This document shows positions 42,774-55,400 of a DNA stretch of 64,000 nucleotides, in pieces. This DNA is from Diplonema papillatum. Taxonomy: Eukaryota > Euglenozoa > Diplonemea > Diplonemida > Diplonemidae. The notes under the pieces are model-generated. The model was given only the letters and a program-made list of their open reading frames with translations. It was not told the DNA's origin and ran no database searches. The stretch spans positions 186,001 through 250,000 of the forward strand of contig JAPJBO010000077.1 in the NCBI GenBank assembly GCA_030068145.1, written 5' to 3'. A program made the translations under genes and the position numbers. The number at the start of each line of letters is the position of its first letter. Within the stretch, counting starts at the first letter, position 1.

Positions 42774-43074
42774 AATCCCTTTCTTTCCGTTTCTGGTCCT
42801 TCGAGCTTCTGGACCGCTTGTGGCATGGTTCGCAGTCAGGACTAAAAGGCGGGAAAAGGATAAAGCACCGTTATCGAGGAAAAGCGGCCGGCCGGCAATA
42901 CAAGGAGAAGAGGGCCGCGTGGGCGGCACACGGAAAAGGGGGAAGGGGGAGTACAAACAGCGGAGAGGGAAACGGCCTCGATGTTTGCGTAATACTACCC
43001 CTGTCCAACCTCTTAGAGAGTGGAAATAGGAGGCATCGCGTACGTCAAATGGTGGAAACGGAAATGAGATTCCA

Positions 43075-43131
43075 CTAGACGCGCCTTCGGCGCTCAAGCA
43101 AGCTTGCTAGTATGTGTGTGTGTGTGTGTGT
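43075..43131 (+). repeat. TG-associated 45-bp motif
   Basis: ACTAGACGCGCCTTCGGCGC, TCAAGCAAGCTTGCTAGTA, then TG. The same motif precedes TG runs at 42145, 42615 and, slightly changed, at 44670. GCGCCTTCGGCGC can form a short hairpin. Confidence 0.8.
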
Positions 43132-43139
43132 TCTTCCTG

Positions 43140-44040
43140 CAGGTGGTCGTCACACTCCGGGATGCGCGTACCAACCTAGTTTTTTTTGTTTTCCAAAGCC
43201 CTTTCTGTTGTCGTGGGTCTCTTGCTTGAAAGCAGGTGTTCAAAAAGCGTGTCATTTGGAGTGGTACGTAACTTGCTATGTTGCAGGGAGTCGCCACAAA
43301 CTGGGACTGCGTGGTATCAACCTAGGTCTTGTTTCCAGAAACCCTTGCATTTTGAACGGGGGTTTCCTGAAGTCCTGGGCTCAAAACACGTGATACAGTG
43401 TGGCTATGATTGTTATCGGCGTATTGACCGCGGTATTTGTTTCCGTCGCCTGGCTGGAACCTACGATCCGAAAAAGACGCAACCCTGTCCTCGTGAAGCG
43501 TTGCACGGAAGAGACGACTGCATCAACCGAGGTCCGTGGTCAACAAGATCGCCATGTTGGCAGGGTGACTTCTAGTCAGCAACCCAACGATCGGTGGTCA
43601 ATGAGATTACCCAGAAGAGCTATGAACCAGGCGCTAATTGAGGGAAATAAAAGACTGCCGGCCAGTGGTTACATTTTCTCGGCAGACCTTCCAAGCATCG
43701 ATCGTTGGCCGGTCGGGCTTTCCTTCTTTTTGTGTTTCCGACGATCCCGTATGGGCGTACTGGTTGGTGTCTTTCGACCTTTCTTTTTGGGGGTTCACAG
43801 GTTGGGCGCGTTCTGTGGGGGTTCTATTCGCGTCGGCCGCTCGGACCCTTCGTTTCTGACTCAACGCCGATCTCGGGAGGCAAACTCTCGGTGGCTTTTG
43901 CGAAGATCTCTTTGCTTGCTTGCTCCAGTTTCATAGTAGTAACGTTTCGCATCTAAAAGGGCCGGTGGTCTATCTGTCTCCTCCGGGCGTCCAAAGGGGT
44001 AGAGCGGGATCGTTGTGTTGTGGGGAACGGTGCGTACCTT
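43140..44040. other. No gene recognised
   Basis: A 178-codon plus-strand frame (43400-43936) starts with a hydrophobic stretch (MAMIVIGVLTAVFVSVAWLE) but lacks any other protein-like feature or homology that I can see. I do not call it a gene. Confidence 0.35.
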
Positions 44041-44049
44041 CCCTCCTCC

Positions 44050-44204
44050 ACATGAGAAAACATGTGTGTGTGTGTGAGTGTGTTTGTCTGTGTTGCAACC
44101 CGTTTTAACGTGGCGACCCTCTTAGCGAGAGCATGTCCACGCGAAGAGTGTGTGTGTGCTATGACCTGTTTTTACGAGGTGCCTTCACGGGAGTACGACC
44201 ACGC

Positions 44205-44281
<77 letters not shown>

Positions 44282-44500
44282 GCGGACTTGTTTTAACACG
44301 GCGCCCCCCGTAGCGAGAGTGTGTCCACGCATGGTTCCCTTCTAGGTTACGGCTGATGCCCTCCCCCCCGGCTGCTGGTGGGCGCCTGGCGTGTGTGTGT
44401 GTGCGTGTGTGTGTGTGTGTCGCGGACCCGTTTTAACGTGGTGCCTCCCTTCACGAAAGTACGACCACGCTGTGTGTGTACGTGTGTGTGTGGAATCTTA
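44050..44500 (+). repeat. Four 60-bp units alternating with (TG)n
   Basis: Units near 44093, 44160, 44281 and 44420 share CCCGTTTTAACGTGGCGCC and AGAGTACGACCACGC, each followed by a TG run (longest 44205-44280). It is a second TG-associated satellite type, next to the first. Confidence 0.75.
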
Positions 44501-44719
44501 TAACTTGTCCTAAGGACACGCTCGTTTTCGGGGCAATGGGGAGATGCAAACAAGCATAGGTGTTCGGGAGCACAGCCTGTTTGCACATATGTGACTACCT
44601 CTTTTCCAACCACGGTTTGAGTGATATTGGTGAGGAGGCATCGCTGTCTCTGAACAAGATAAAATTTCACAGACGCGCCTTCGGCGCTCAAGCAAGTTTG
44701 CTGATATGTGTGTGTGTGT

Positions 44720-47560
44720 TCAAGACTTCAATTCGCGCTGGGCGGGTGTTTGTCTTTTCCTTGTTCATGCCACAGGAATGAGGCGCGTAAGACGGTGGAT
44801 TGAGATGAAAAGCAGACGCGGAATGCAGGCGAAACTTGCAGGTTTGTTGGTACGCAGGCATTTCAAAGTATTCGACGTACTTACAAAAGGCTGGCTGGAA
44901 AACATGGCCAACATCGTGTTGCCGACAAACAACCGAGGCTGGTGAATTTCAAGATGGGGTATTTATCCTGTCAGTTTTCGTACTCGACTCTTACAAGCGA
45001 ACGGTTCCGGAACAACAGATGCGCGTTGAACAAAATCAACGAAAAAGTGCGTGGACACGCTAAGTGCACGACAATGCTGTTTCAACACTCAAGTATAGGA
45101 CAGTCAGCATCGTTGATAACAATGATTATATATGGGTCCTCTACGCGTACTGTACCCCGCATGCGCAGCATTGTACTCTGCCAGAATATTGCTGCCCCTC
45201 CCCCCTTTTGGCATCATCTCATATGCTTCGCGTTATTTGCGGATAAAAGGGTCATTCTAAATGGTCGGCATTTCAAAGTCTCCGGGTGACTGCCGAGGCT
45301 TGGGAAAATAATGAAAGAACATGGAGGGTCTTATTGGGGTTGTCCTCATTCACTTCATGCTCAGAGGAAGGAAGCAGTGCTTGACATGGTTTGACCAGAA
45401 AAAGAGGGACGTCTTCAGGATTCGCTTGTTCTCACGAAGAGAGGAAAGGGTCGGTCCTGTTGTACTCTACGTTTGGTGTTCCGACTTCCGCAATCGTGAG
45501 CGGCCCAAAACTCAAGTGGTCTAGCCAACTGTTCCCTGCAGTATTTGCATACTTCACATAGGAGGGGGGCGGGGGGGGCAGAATAGAACGAAAAAGAAAG
45601 GAAAAGACAAACCTGAAACGGACCCACCCCCCGACCCCCCAGAGGGGAAAGGGGAACCAGGCAACGGCGAAAAATAACAGCAGAATTCCGCTGCGGCCGT
45701 TTGATAGAAAACCAAAACGAAATTTGAAGAACAAAAAAAAAAAAAAAATCGGTTGCTTGGTTCTGGGCCATCTGCGCACCAGCTTTCCTCCGCTTCGCCT
45801 TTGTTCTAACGCAATATCTTCCCCTCGGAGTTCTCCTGTACAACTCCGGCAGGAGTCCGCGGGCGGCACTAACGTGGTTGGTTGCTCGGCTTTAGGGCGA
45901 TGGGGTCTCATCCTTCGCAGAAGCCAGCATCTGGCTCAGGGCCGGTAAGCTACCCGATGGTCGTCGGCGCACTTTCTAAGCGGGCAGCAGCCAAAACAGT
46001 CAGTAGTTGATTCTGCGACCGAAGATGGCACGTTGGATGCCGTCACAGAGCAGTTGAAACCTTGTCCACTTTTCGCAATCGTGTAATCAATTTATGCAGA
46101 TTTGACAACACAGAACCCAGCTCGTCTCGGTATTAAAAAGTCACCGGTTGACCGTAGAGGCCTGTGATGTTAAATCTAGACTCGAGATGTATTCGCAACC
46201 CGTATGAAGAAAATGAGAGAGTGGCGAGCGCGGCGGGGGTCCGAGTCAGACGGCCGTCTGACTTTTTTCTGACTCGGAAAGAAGTACGAAAACACCGGTC
46301 CGAGTCGGTCTGAGTTAGACCGACTGCGAAGTATGAAATGCTGCTCGAAATCTGCTCCCTCTGTACGGGGGCACGGAAACCCACGGTTGATTAGCATGGA
46401 AAAACAGTTGTATCCCAAGACAGTTGTATTCGAAGACCACGTTCTGCCGCGAACCTGCATTTTGAGCTTGACGCTTTGAATACAACGGGCGCTCGTTGTA
46501 TTTAGCCCCCCCCTGTAGCCTGTTCTCTCACCAACCGTGGCTATCTCGGGGGGGTTACCCCGACGGAAGTGATTTCTCCCCTTTTCCCCTTTGTCCTGAG
46601 CTGGAAAGACAGAAGCATGTGTCCATGCCTGAGTGAGTAGCCGGCGGAGAATTCTTGCGATCCATCGTGGGAATTCCACATAGGCAAACGAACGCTCTCC
46701 AGGAATATATCGGTTGGCCGGGTAGGAATTTAGAAGGAGGGCTCACCGGGTTCCAGCAAAGTTTGCTGAGCCGGACGTCCAGTAGCTGTACCCCCTTCTG
46801 CAATCATATGCCTCTTCTGTGATGTCATCTGCCTCGCACGTGGGGGCCTCATAGCACCCACATGTTAAATTACCTCCCTCGAGATGGGTCACTCGGAGCC
46901 GTGGTTCCCTTCTCATTCCGCTAATTTAACGTATGTTTAATGCGCTCTTCCGACAAACAGTTCTCTAACGGTTACGGCCCTTAACTGGCCCACCAAGCTA
47001 TGGGACAGAGCCGACCGGCAACGCTCCTCTTCGGATCTGCGGTCGTAACGTCGCAACAAAAGTAAAGCCACATCAAAAAAGCCCGCAATGGAGAGTCCGT
47101 GTTCGAACACGTTCACACATTGGTGCTGACCTGCATGCATATTGGCAGCCCCACAACCTTGGTGAGCAGAATATATATTGACTGTGGATCCCGTATCACT
47201 GTCCGGATGTGGTTTAGATTCCTGCAGGCAAGATCTCAACCAGCAGGTGTTGCTTGAGTTCGGGAATTTTTCCTTTTTCCTTTTTTTCTGTGTGTGCGTG
47301 CACGAACGACAAGCCTCTTCTATAGGAGCTCGGCCTTGATAACGGAGAGGCCCGAGAGAAAGGGGGGGGAATAGGTGTCGGCAACTGTCGCATGCAGGTC
47401 TCTTCCATGTTCCGTTTATTTCAGTTTTGTATGACAACAGCAAGTGTCAGACTAGTCCACCCAAAGGGTGTGGCTTGCTCATTCCCGGCAGGGCTTCTGC
47501 CATTCTGGATGTTCCTTGATCGCTGGTTTTCGTTTATTTCGCATTATCAATAAACCCTTT
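44720..47560. other. No gene recognised
   Basis: The stretch contains GTCTCCGG repeats (45245, 46130), a palindrome GTCAGACGGCCGTCTGAC near 46245 and a GTCAGACTAG repeat near 47440. Frames of 140-168 codons on the minus strand show no domains. Confidence 0.4.
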
Positions 47561-47568
47561 ACGGACAA

Positions 47569-47913
47569 GCGACATGTACGTATGTCGAAAAAGCCAAAAC
47601 CCGTACTGGAGTTCGGACACTGGGCCTTCTGAGTGCTGTGAAAAGGTGTGTTACGAAACCTTTCCAAGGAGCACCAGGTTTCCCATTTTGGAGTCGCAAA
47701 CACTCTCAAGTTTGACCCATAGATTCCCGGGAAGGCTTTCTGCGACACGTACGTATGTCGAAAAAGCCAAAACCCGTACTGGAGTTCGGACACTGGGCCT
47801 TCTGAGTGCTGTGAAGAGGTGCTCCGAAACCTTTCCAAGGAGCACCAGGTTTCCCATTTTGGAGTCGCAAACACTCTCGAGTTTGACCCATAGATTCCCT
47901 GGAAGGCTTTCTG
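47569..47913 (+). repeat. Tandem duplication, unit about 173 bp
   Basis: GTACGTATGTCGAAAAAGCC through CAGGTTTCCCATTTTGGAG to GAAGGCTTTCTGCG is present twice (starts 47569 and 47742). A diverged single copy lies at 15795-15905. Confidence 0.85.
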
Positions 47914-48657
47914 CGCGATGGACAGCCTACCTCCCCCGCATGGGGATAATTGTAATCCGAAAGAGAACGCTGGCGGCGGGTAAGCCTAACAATCACTTAC
48001 CTACAGCTGACTTCCCCCGGCACGTACAAACAAAAAAAAACACAGCACTTACGCGAACTGACGTTCTCGCCTCTGACGTTGAGTGTAGAGTTATTGTTGC
48101 CACGCCGGGGGGTGTTCGATGAGGCCGAAAGCGAATGTACACTCGCAGCGTGCGACACAACGCACACGCCCGACGGCTCCGGCATCTCGAGGTTTTCCTC
48201 TTGCGGATACGTAGCATCTGCAGGATGGGTATCCAACCTGCTAGGACCGGACGCCGCTTGTTTCCAATTGCCGTTCTTAAAAGTGGGTGGGGTAAAAGTG
48301 GGCGCAGCCCCCCCAGTTTCCGACAAAAAGAATCTGCGTCTTGTTTTGAACTGGACGCTGAGTAGTGTGGGTCAGTTGTAGCCAAATGCCTCATCTTCTG
48401 ATCAAAACGCGACCGGACGTTCCCATCTACCTACAGATTCTCGGGTAGTAGGAACCGTGCTGCAACCACAACACAAGTGTCTGTTAGTTGAATGCATTTT
48501 ATTTTTAGCGTTTGTTGTGGTTTAGAGGTTCGGTGTTTTCGGGTCTTTTTCTTAGATTGTTTGGGTCACCTTCTCCCTTTTTTCCGACGGACAGCAAGCA
48601 TCAGGCAACCTCACGCGAAGGTAGTTGACCTGTTACCAGTACTGTGCACCTACAAAT

Positions 48658-48835
48658 CCCCCACGATGTGGTCAGAATAGCCACTTGAAATTCCGTCGAC
48701 ACAAACCTTTTCCCACGTATCATGCGACGAAGGACCCATATTTTCCCTGGGTCATGGGGGAAAAAAGATTCTGGCCGCGATACCCACATTGTAATTGTGG
48801 GTACAAGTTGTGGCTATTCTGACCACATTGTGGGA
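48658..48835. mobile_element. MITE-like element, 25-bp inverted termini
   Basis: The left end CCCACGATGTGGTCAGAATA and the right end TATTCTGACCACATTGTGGG are inverted repeats with one mismatch around a 178-bp element. A second short inverted pair, ACCCACATTGTAATTGTGGGT, lies inside near 48782. No transposase. Confidence 0.65.
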
Positions 48836-48839
48836 AAGT

Positions 48840-50980
48840 TGCGCAGTACAGCTGTTTCAGGGGTTTACCGACGGGAGCTGGCTCGGGGCAGCGCTTTCAG
48901 AGTGAAGGGTCACTTGCCGTCTGGCTGGGGGGAGGGTGGCTAGAAGCACCTGCTGCATGATGGTAAGAGGCCTAGAGGGGCGAGGGGGAGAATTTGGGCA
49001 GAACAATTCACTCAAAGTATGATGCTGTGCATGTGGGGTATGCGACCTGTACCCGTATTCTGCTACCGAAGAAGGGTCATATCCACCCGGCAAGCCTTCT
49101 CCTGGGCACAGAACTCCGTTTCTCTGGGTTTAAAGGACCCTGTTGACTGCAGGGCGCATACCCCATCATACTTTGCCGGCATCTCTCTGCCCATCCCCTT
49201 CCCCTCCTGCAAGCAATACTTCCGTTTTGAGGAACTCTGCCCCTCTTCCCCTTCACTCGTCAGTGCGTGCTGGTTGATCGAACGTATGATTACACCCTGT
49301 TTGTTTCTCGGGGTAAGAGTTGGTCAACGTCTGAGCCACGCTTGCCTACGTCGGGTTCTCAAGCTTTTCTGGTTTCTCGATAATACTTTTCCCACGTGTT
49401 TTGACGGGGTGCGAGGTGGCCCATGTAAAAGAGAAGAATAGAAAGGGATGCGTAGATTTTGTTGTGAAGAAAATAGGTTGTGCGCACTGGGCTGCCTTGC
49501 ACATGTATTTAGGAAGCCACGGAGAGCACATTTCTTCTTGGTTGGGTACGTTCCCGCCGTGTGCTATGGGTTTTGGCTTCTCTTGAACTGTTTCGAGTGT
49601 TCTTCTTACCTTTTTTTGGAGCGAAACCACGAGTCCGCCCTTCCTAAACCGCGGACAGCCATGCTGCTACGCATTCCGAACGGATGCGCTGATGATGGTG
49701 CCCGCATGAACGCGTTGCTCATATGAAGTACCAGATTCGCTGCTTCGATCACGCCTGGTGACCTTGCTTCGATTGCGGACGGTGTCCTTTGGTCTCTAGC
49801 TTACACACCGGTGAAAAACCATTTGCCCCGAAAAGTTCGAACTCCTAATTATATAGACTGTTTCGTGTTCCAAGAAGCCAGTTTTTGATAGTCTACGGTT
49901 GATAGTATCGTTTTTGCAGAGAGAAAGTTCGCTGGCGACGCCGGGATTTTTTTAAGTTTTAAAGTCTTCTTTTTTTGTGGTTGCTTGTCCCCCCCCCCCA
50001 TGTCCTCCTCCCCATCACTTTTATTTTTCGCCTGGGGGAGAGAGAAGAGTGATGATGCCGAGGATCTCCTTGGTTCGCCTTGATGGTTTTCGGCTCTGTC
50101 GGACAGTCACACACCCATGAAGATAACCTCACGGGGGTGCGCTGCAAAAAACAAACCGTCGGTCACAGTGGGGAAATAGCAAGAGATGTCCCGTAAACCG
50201 TCTACTCCGCAGACCCGTTTTCGCACGAAGGCCGCGGGGCCCACAGCGACAAAGAGGGTCTGCTGGGGGCTTCCTGTCTACCAATTCAAACTAAGCAAGC
50301 TGTGGACGCCGTGGAACCTCAAAAGATACCCAAAAAAGAGCATCGGTAAGGACGGGGGTTTGTTTGCAGTTTTGACCCGCCGTGGCCCGGCTCGCTGTCA
50401 CGCCACAATGTTCTTCGACGATCCGACTCGGTTTCAAGCTCGGCACTTCTTTTGCATTGCCGACAATCAACCGAGGTCGATGCACAGTATGGTGTCTTCC
50501 GACTTTCCTTTGTTGCTAGTATCCTTCCTTCGGGGAGTTCGGCCTGATCAACCCACTTGTTAGGCTTTCGCAAAAAAAAATCAAAAACTGTTGCGTTGAC
50601 GCATCCACACATGTCTTCTTGAGTTAGGGATCTCCATGTGAAGCACGGACATGTAAACTGTGACAGTGACATGAATCTTCAGTTTGGTGTTAGTTCGCTC
50701 ATTGCTCAGGCTTACATTTTTGGAACACATTGCAATATCTCGAGAAAAAAAAAAGCCTGCGCGTCGACTTCTTGTTTCCTGGCCCCCACCAGGAGGTCGG
50801 GTTGCAAACCACCATTTCTTTTTTTGCGCAACGTACACTCGGATTCCGTCTCAGGGCACGACGAGGAAGCACGGCTTGGCGCCAGTTCCCGTTTTGCGGA
50901 ACGCGGATGCAGTTGCGCGAAAAGGCCGCGGTGTTACTTTCCGACGCTGTCACTGGTATGAAACCGGGTGTCCATAGTAG
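48840..50980. other. No gene recognised
   Basis: Open frames up to about 140 codons lack domains. One AAAGTTCGCTGG motif is at 49925. Confidence 0.4.
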
Positions 50981-50985
50981 TTGTC

Positions 50986-52089
50986 TCAAACACTGAGGAC
51001 CGGTGGTGTGAGCATGGCCGATAGTTCGTCTTCGGAGTGTACGTCGAAGAAACTGGTGTCCGAGAAGGAAAGTCCCGTGACGGCAGTCTGCGTGCTGCTG
51101 AGGATGGGCTCGAGGTCAATTAGGTTGCCCTCCTTGTCCAGCAGCTCGTGGGGGGGCGCCGCCACGTTGGCGCCGGCGGCCTTCGGCGTCTTGGGCGACG
51201 AGTTCAGCCGCTTCCTGAGGGCGGCGGGCGGCGTGAAGGACTGGATGAACCGGCTCCGATCAGCGTCCGGAGTCACTACCGCGCCGCACAGAGCTGGCTG
51301 GGGAGGCGTAGTCACCGGGGAAGGGGTCAAAACAGGCGACGTGATGATAGGGGTTCCCACGCACGACGGCTCTTCGGTCGAGCAGAAGTCGGTGATGGTC
51401 ATGTCCTCCGTTTCGGGGAGGCTGGTGGCGGAGTCGACGGACCCGCACTCGGAGATGTTCGAGAGGGCGCGCGGGCTGCGGATTTCTGGGACGATCTTGT
51501 CGTTGAAGAACTCGGTCGTGCGGACCATCTCGATTTTGAACGTGTACAGCGCCTCCGCCAGCGACGCGCACGTCGCCGGGGAGTACTGCGAGAACGTCTT
51601 CAAAGCGGGGTGGACGACCATGGTGGGCGCCGTGATGCAACCCTGGGAGAGGACCACTCTGAACGGCTCGGCGGCGCGGGAGCAGTCGTAGAGGAGGTTT
51701 CCAATGATCTCGACCGCGCCGACGTCCTTCCGGTTGATGACCAACGAGGCTTGGAGGAGAACCATAACCTCGCAGCTGACCGTTGCCTCCAAGTCGTCTG
51801 TGGCCCGGCGGCGGATGTTGAACCGGGTCCTCTGCGGCGACCGGAACGCGCATCCAACCCCGTACCACGACGGCTTCCCGCTCTCTTCACCGTGGTTCGC
51901 GTCCTCACACGCCTTCACCGCTTCCTTGATACTCACAACGACCTCCTTCCACTCTCCCGGCACGCCCTTCGAGTCCAGTTCATCGATCTCTTGGAGGTCG
52001 AGATTCACCGACACGCTCTCGTCCACGCCGCACGTCATGCGCAAGGTTTCCTTGATCACATGGATGGCCTGGAGCAGGGAGACTTCCAT
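50986..52089 (-). CDS. Hypothetical protein, 367 residues, single exon
   Basis: A clean GC-rich frame runs from ATG at 52089 to TGA at 50986 with strong third-position GC, unlike the flanking DNA, which supports a real gene. The first 200 residues are mixed alpha/beta (MEVSLLQAIHVIKETLRMTC, SWYGVGCAFRSP, VEIIGNLLYDCSRAAEPFRV, CASLAEALYTFKIEMVRTTE). The last 150 are rich in Ser, Thr and Pro with many TP and SP sites (SPVLTPSPVTTPPQP, LNSSPKTPKAAG), likely disordered and possibly phosphorylated. No family is recognised. An AG (CGAACTTTTAG) 14 bases before the ATG could be a trans-splice acceptor. There is no neighbour on the same strand within 400 bp except the LINE. Confidence 0.7.
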   Translation of the reverse strand: MEVSLLQAIHVIKETLRMTCGVDESVSVNLDLQEIDELDSKGVPGEWKEVVVSIKEAVKACEDANHGEESGKPSWYGVGCAFRSPQRTRFNIRRRATDDLEATVSCEVMVLLQASLVINRKDVGAVEIIGNLLYDCSRAAEPFRVVLSQGCITAPTMVVHPALKTFSQYSPATCASLAEALYTFKIEMVRTTEFFNDKIVPEIRSPRALSNISECGSVDSATSLPETEDMTITDFCSTEEPSCVGTPIITSPVLTPSPVTTPPQPALCGAVVTPDADRSRFIQSFTPPAALRKRLNSSPKTPKAAGANVAAPPHELLDKEGNLIDLEPILSSTQTAVTGLSFSDTSFFDVHSEDELSAMLTPPVLSV

Positions 52090-52312
52090 TTTTTAGAGAG
52101 CTAAAAGTTCGCTTGTTGTTGCCGTTTCCTTCTTTCTTGTTGGCGTTTCCTTCTTTCTTGTTGGCGTTTGTGTTCTTTTAGTTTCTTTCTTTCTTTTGCT
52201 TTTCTTTTTTTTTTTTTTTTCCCGACGACAACTCGTGTCAGACTAGCCTACCCGAAGGCAGTTGTTTTCTTTAGGCAAGGTTTCTCTGCCGGCGGAAGTT
52301 GTTTGGGTTAGC

Positions 52313-52315
<3 letters not shown>

Positions 52316-52349
<34 letters not shown>
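52316..52349 (-). other. Poly(A) tail of LINE family 1
   Basis: An unbroken T run on the plus strand abuts the target duplication. It is the 3' tail of the inserted cDNA. Confidence 0.95.
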
Positions 52350-52350
<1 letters not shown>

Positions 52351-52430
52351 TCGGCCGCCCAATGTCCACTCTCCTTACTGTCTTTCTCCTTTCCGCTAGT
52401 CGCCTTTTTCACTGTCAAATCAAGCATGCA

Positions 52431-55400
52431 CTAATCGAGATATCTCAAAACGAGGGATGACCAACGAGCCGCGAGCGGGTCGTCACATAGCGCTTTCACG
52501 CGCCTGGCCACGTGGCGGATTGTGGGCCTTCGTCTTGTCGCAAAGTCTTCGAGGAGTCGCCTCAGATGTGGTCGGTCTTGTGGGTATGCTTCCATGATAT
52601 CAGACACATCATTGTGCGTCGCGTCGTCTGCCAGCAGTACATGCTGGGCGGTTGCCATCTCCGCGCACCGTATACAGTTGACCTTTGTGCCTCGAGGCAT
52701 TACCGCACGCCGCACGATGGACTGCAGGAGGTCTGCCGCCCCGGGTATGGTCTCGAGGGAGCCGAGGGTGCTTCCCTTTGTCGTCTTTGCCGATGCCAGC
52801 TCTCGGATACTCCTCATGGCCGTCTTCGTGCGGCGGTGACGCCAGACGCGCCGCACGAAACGGATGGGGCTCTCCAGCATCGGGAACTCCTCAGCCACGA
52901 GACAGCACACAGACTTCACCCCGTTTAAAAGGTGGAGCAACTCCATGCTTAGACCCGGTCCTCTGTCCCGGAGTGCCTGGGTCGCCGCCTCGTCCGCCCG
53001 GTTGATGAAGGCGTTGTCGGCGTGCCCCTTACTCCATCGAAGGCACTGCGCGTACTCGCCTACTGCGTTGGCGACGGGGTCGCCGGGCTCTCCGCGGCGG
53101 ACACGCAAGATTGCGGCCTCGCTGTCGCTGTACCACGTGACACGGTCGGGTGCGACTTCACGCCGCCGTAATGTCGTCGCTAACAGGTAGATGGCGGCCA
53201 ACTCGGTCTCCGTACTCGATGTCACCGTGCCCCTCACCATGCAGCCGAACGACGTCGTGCCAATTGACACCCCGGCGGACCCGCGTGATTCGTCTTCCAG
53301 GAACCCCCCGTCGGTCGCCACCACCATTTCCCGCGGCTCCGAGAATTCATCCGTCCCCAGTAGCGCGTCTAACCGTTCCAAAACGTCCTCTCCCTCGACC
53401 GTCGGGTGTGGCGGCCTTCGCCGGAATCCTTCGACCGGCAGTGCGCTTTTCGCCTCGTCAGGTCGATGAGCCAGTACCGCCCGCGTTCGTTGTAGCGCCG
53501 CATATGTCTCGACATTTTGGCAGGCAAAGCCGTCTTTGCACCACGCGAAATCCTTTATCCCCCTGCTGTGGCGATGCTTGGGAAAGAGACTCGCGTGGGC
53601 TGCAACGAGCTTCGGCGCCCGCGGGTCGAAGCAAGACGAAAGACAGTGCATCGATACGATGGGGAGCACGTGGCTGCTGAAAAAGGCGCATTTTCGCCTT
53701 GTGGAGCGGTGCACGTGGGAGTTTGTGAAGTCGACGAGGCGCGCCAGCCTTTCCATGCACTTGGCGTCATTGTCGCACCCACTCAGTCGTCCGCCCGCAT
53801 GGATACACACGCCCAGCAGTCTTGCCCGGTTGGTGGTTTCACGGATGGGATCCGAGCTCCATGCGAAGGAAGACCTCGCCAGTACAACCGTCTTTTCCTC
53901 AGCCAACTCCAGGTCTTTCGATGTCGCCCACTTCTTTAGGGCCCTGTACGTTCCTTGGAGTCTTGATCTCGTCGTACGTGCAACCAGGTCATCGACGTAT
54001 GCCCGTGTTTCATCCTCGGGGGGAGGCTCGCAGGTATACAAGATGTACAGCAGCACGCTGAGGGGTGATCCCTGGAGAACGCCGCGTTTCATGCCAACCG
54101 GCGGGGTGAAACCGTCATAGTGCACAATCGACACTTCCTGATCCTCGATGACCCTCGCTATCGTCCTCGCCCACTCGGGACCAAGCAACCTCTCGACCGT
54201 CCGAACCAGCTTTTCATGCGGTATCGTGTCAAATGCCGCGAGAACGTCGACTAGCAGCAGCAGGTGTTCATCGTCGGGCTCCGTGCCTGAACCCGATTCC
54301 AGCCATTCCTTCGCATAAAGCACTACCTGTGCTGCCCCGCTCCGGCTGCCGCACCCGAACTGGAATTTGTACCTGAGGACCACCGATTGCACGAGCGGCT
54401 TCATCTTCTGGTACAGCGTCGAGTGCAAAAGCTTTGCGAATAGGGGCATTATGGCGATCGGGCGATACCCCCTCGGCTCCGACCTTCGCAGCGCCTTTCC
54501 CTTCCAAAACAAGAAAATCCACGACAACCGCTGACGCGCCGGGACGCCTTCACGAACCCATCTATTCAGCTCATCCGTTGTTGATTGTACGGCTTCTTCA
54601 GACATAACTCTTAGAAACTTCGGTGAAAAATCTGCCGTTCTCGCGGTGGGCCGGATGGCTTCGATTGCCGTCCTGAGGTCTTCGGTTGTCAATGCGACTG
54701 CTTCGGTGTCCGGGGGTATGATTATCGGGGGACTGGGCGTGTCGGATTTATACTTGTTTCGGAGGAAAGCTGTAAAGGCGTCGGGATTTTCCAGCAACGG
54801 AGGCTGGTACGGAGTCGTCAGGTTGGGCGGCCTCTGCTTCATCGCGACCACGTCCAACTTCTTCCGTACAGATCGTATCTCGGCGTTCAACAACTTCTTT
54901 TGCTCCGGGCCGGCCGCGCTTCGGAGAAGGATCCGTCGGTAGAGAGCGTCCTGCAGCCTCGCCACCTTCGTGCTTCTGGGTCGCGGTGGGGGGCTTGCAC
55001 CCGTTTCATCCAGTGTGTTCAGCAAATCGGAAAAGGCCGTCTGGTCGAGGACTTGTCGCTTCGATGGGTAGATCATGGCCGGAGGCTTCTTCAGGAATTT
55101 GTCGAATCGGAGGATTAGTACGGCGTGATCGCTTCCACCGGTGAACCGTATTCTGTCCAAGCTCCAGCGCGAACTTCTCGGTACAAACGCCCTATCCAGG
55201 GATGACGCGGCGTTGGACCTCGCGAACGTGGTTTGCGACCGAACCAGCTCCTGCAGATTTTCCCTCCGTACTCGAATCTCTACTTGGGGGGTTGTCCGCG
55301 GATTAAAATCCCCGACAACTGCAACATCAGTCACACAGTCCCGAGCACGCGACGCTATCCAGTCTCCAAGTCGATCCGTCAGGGCATCACGTTTGTGGCA

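Noticed and set aside
51148..52104. Plus-strand frames of 318 and 236 codons opposite the 51-52 kb gene
   Set aside because: Arg-rich shadows of a GC-rich minus-strand gene.
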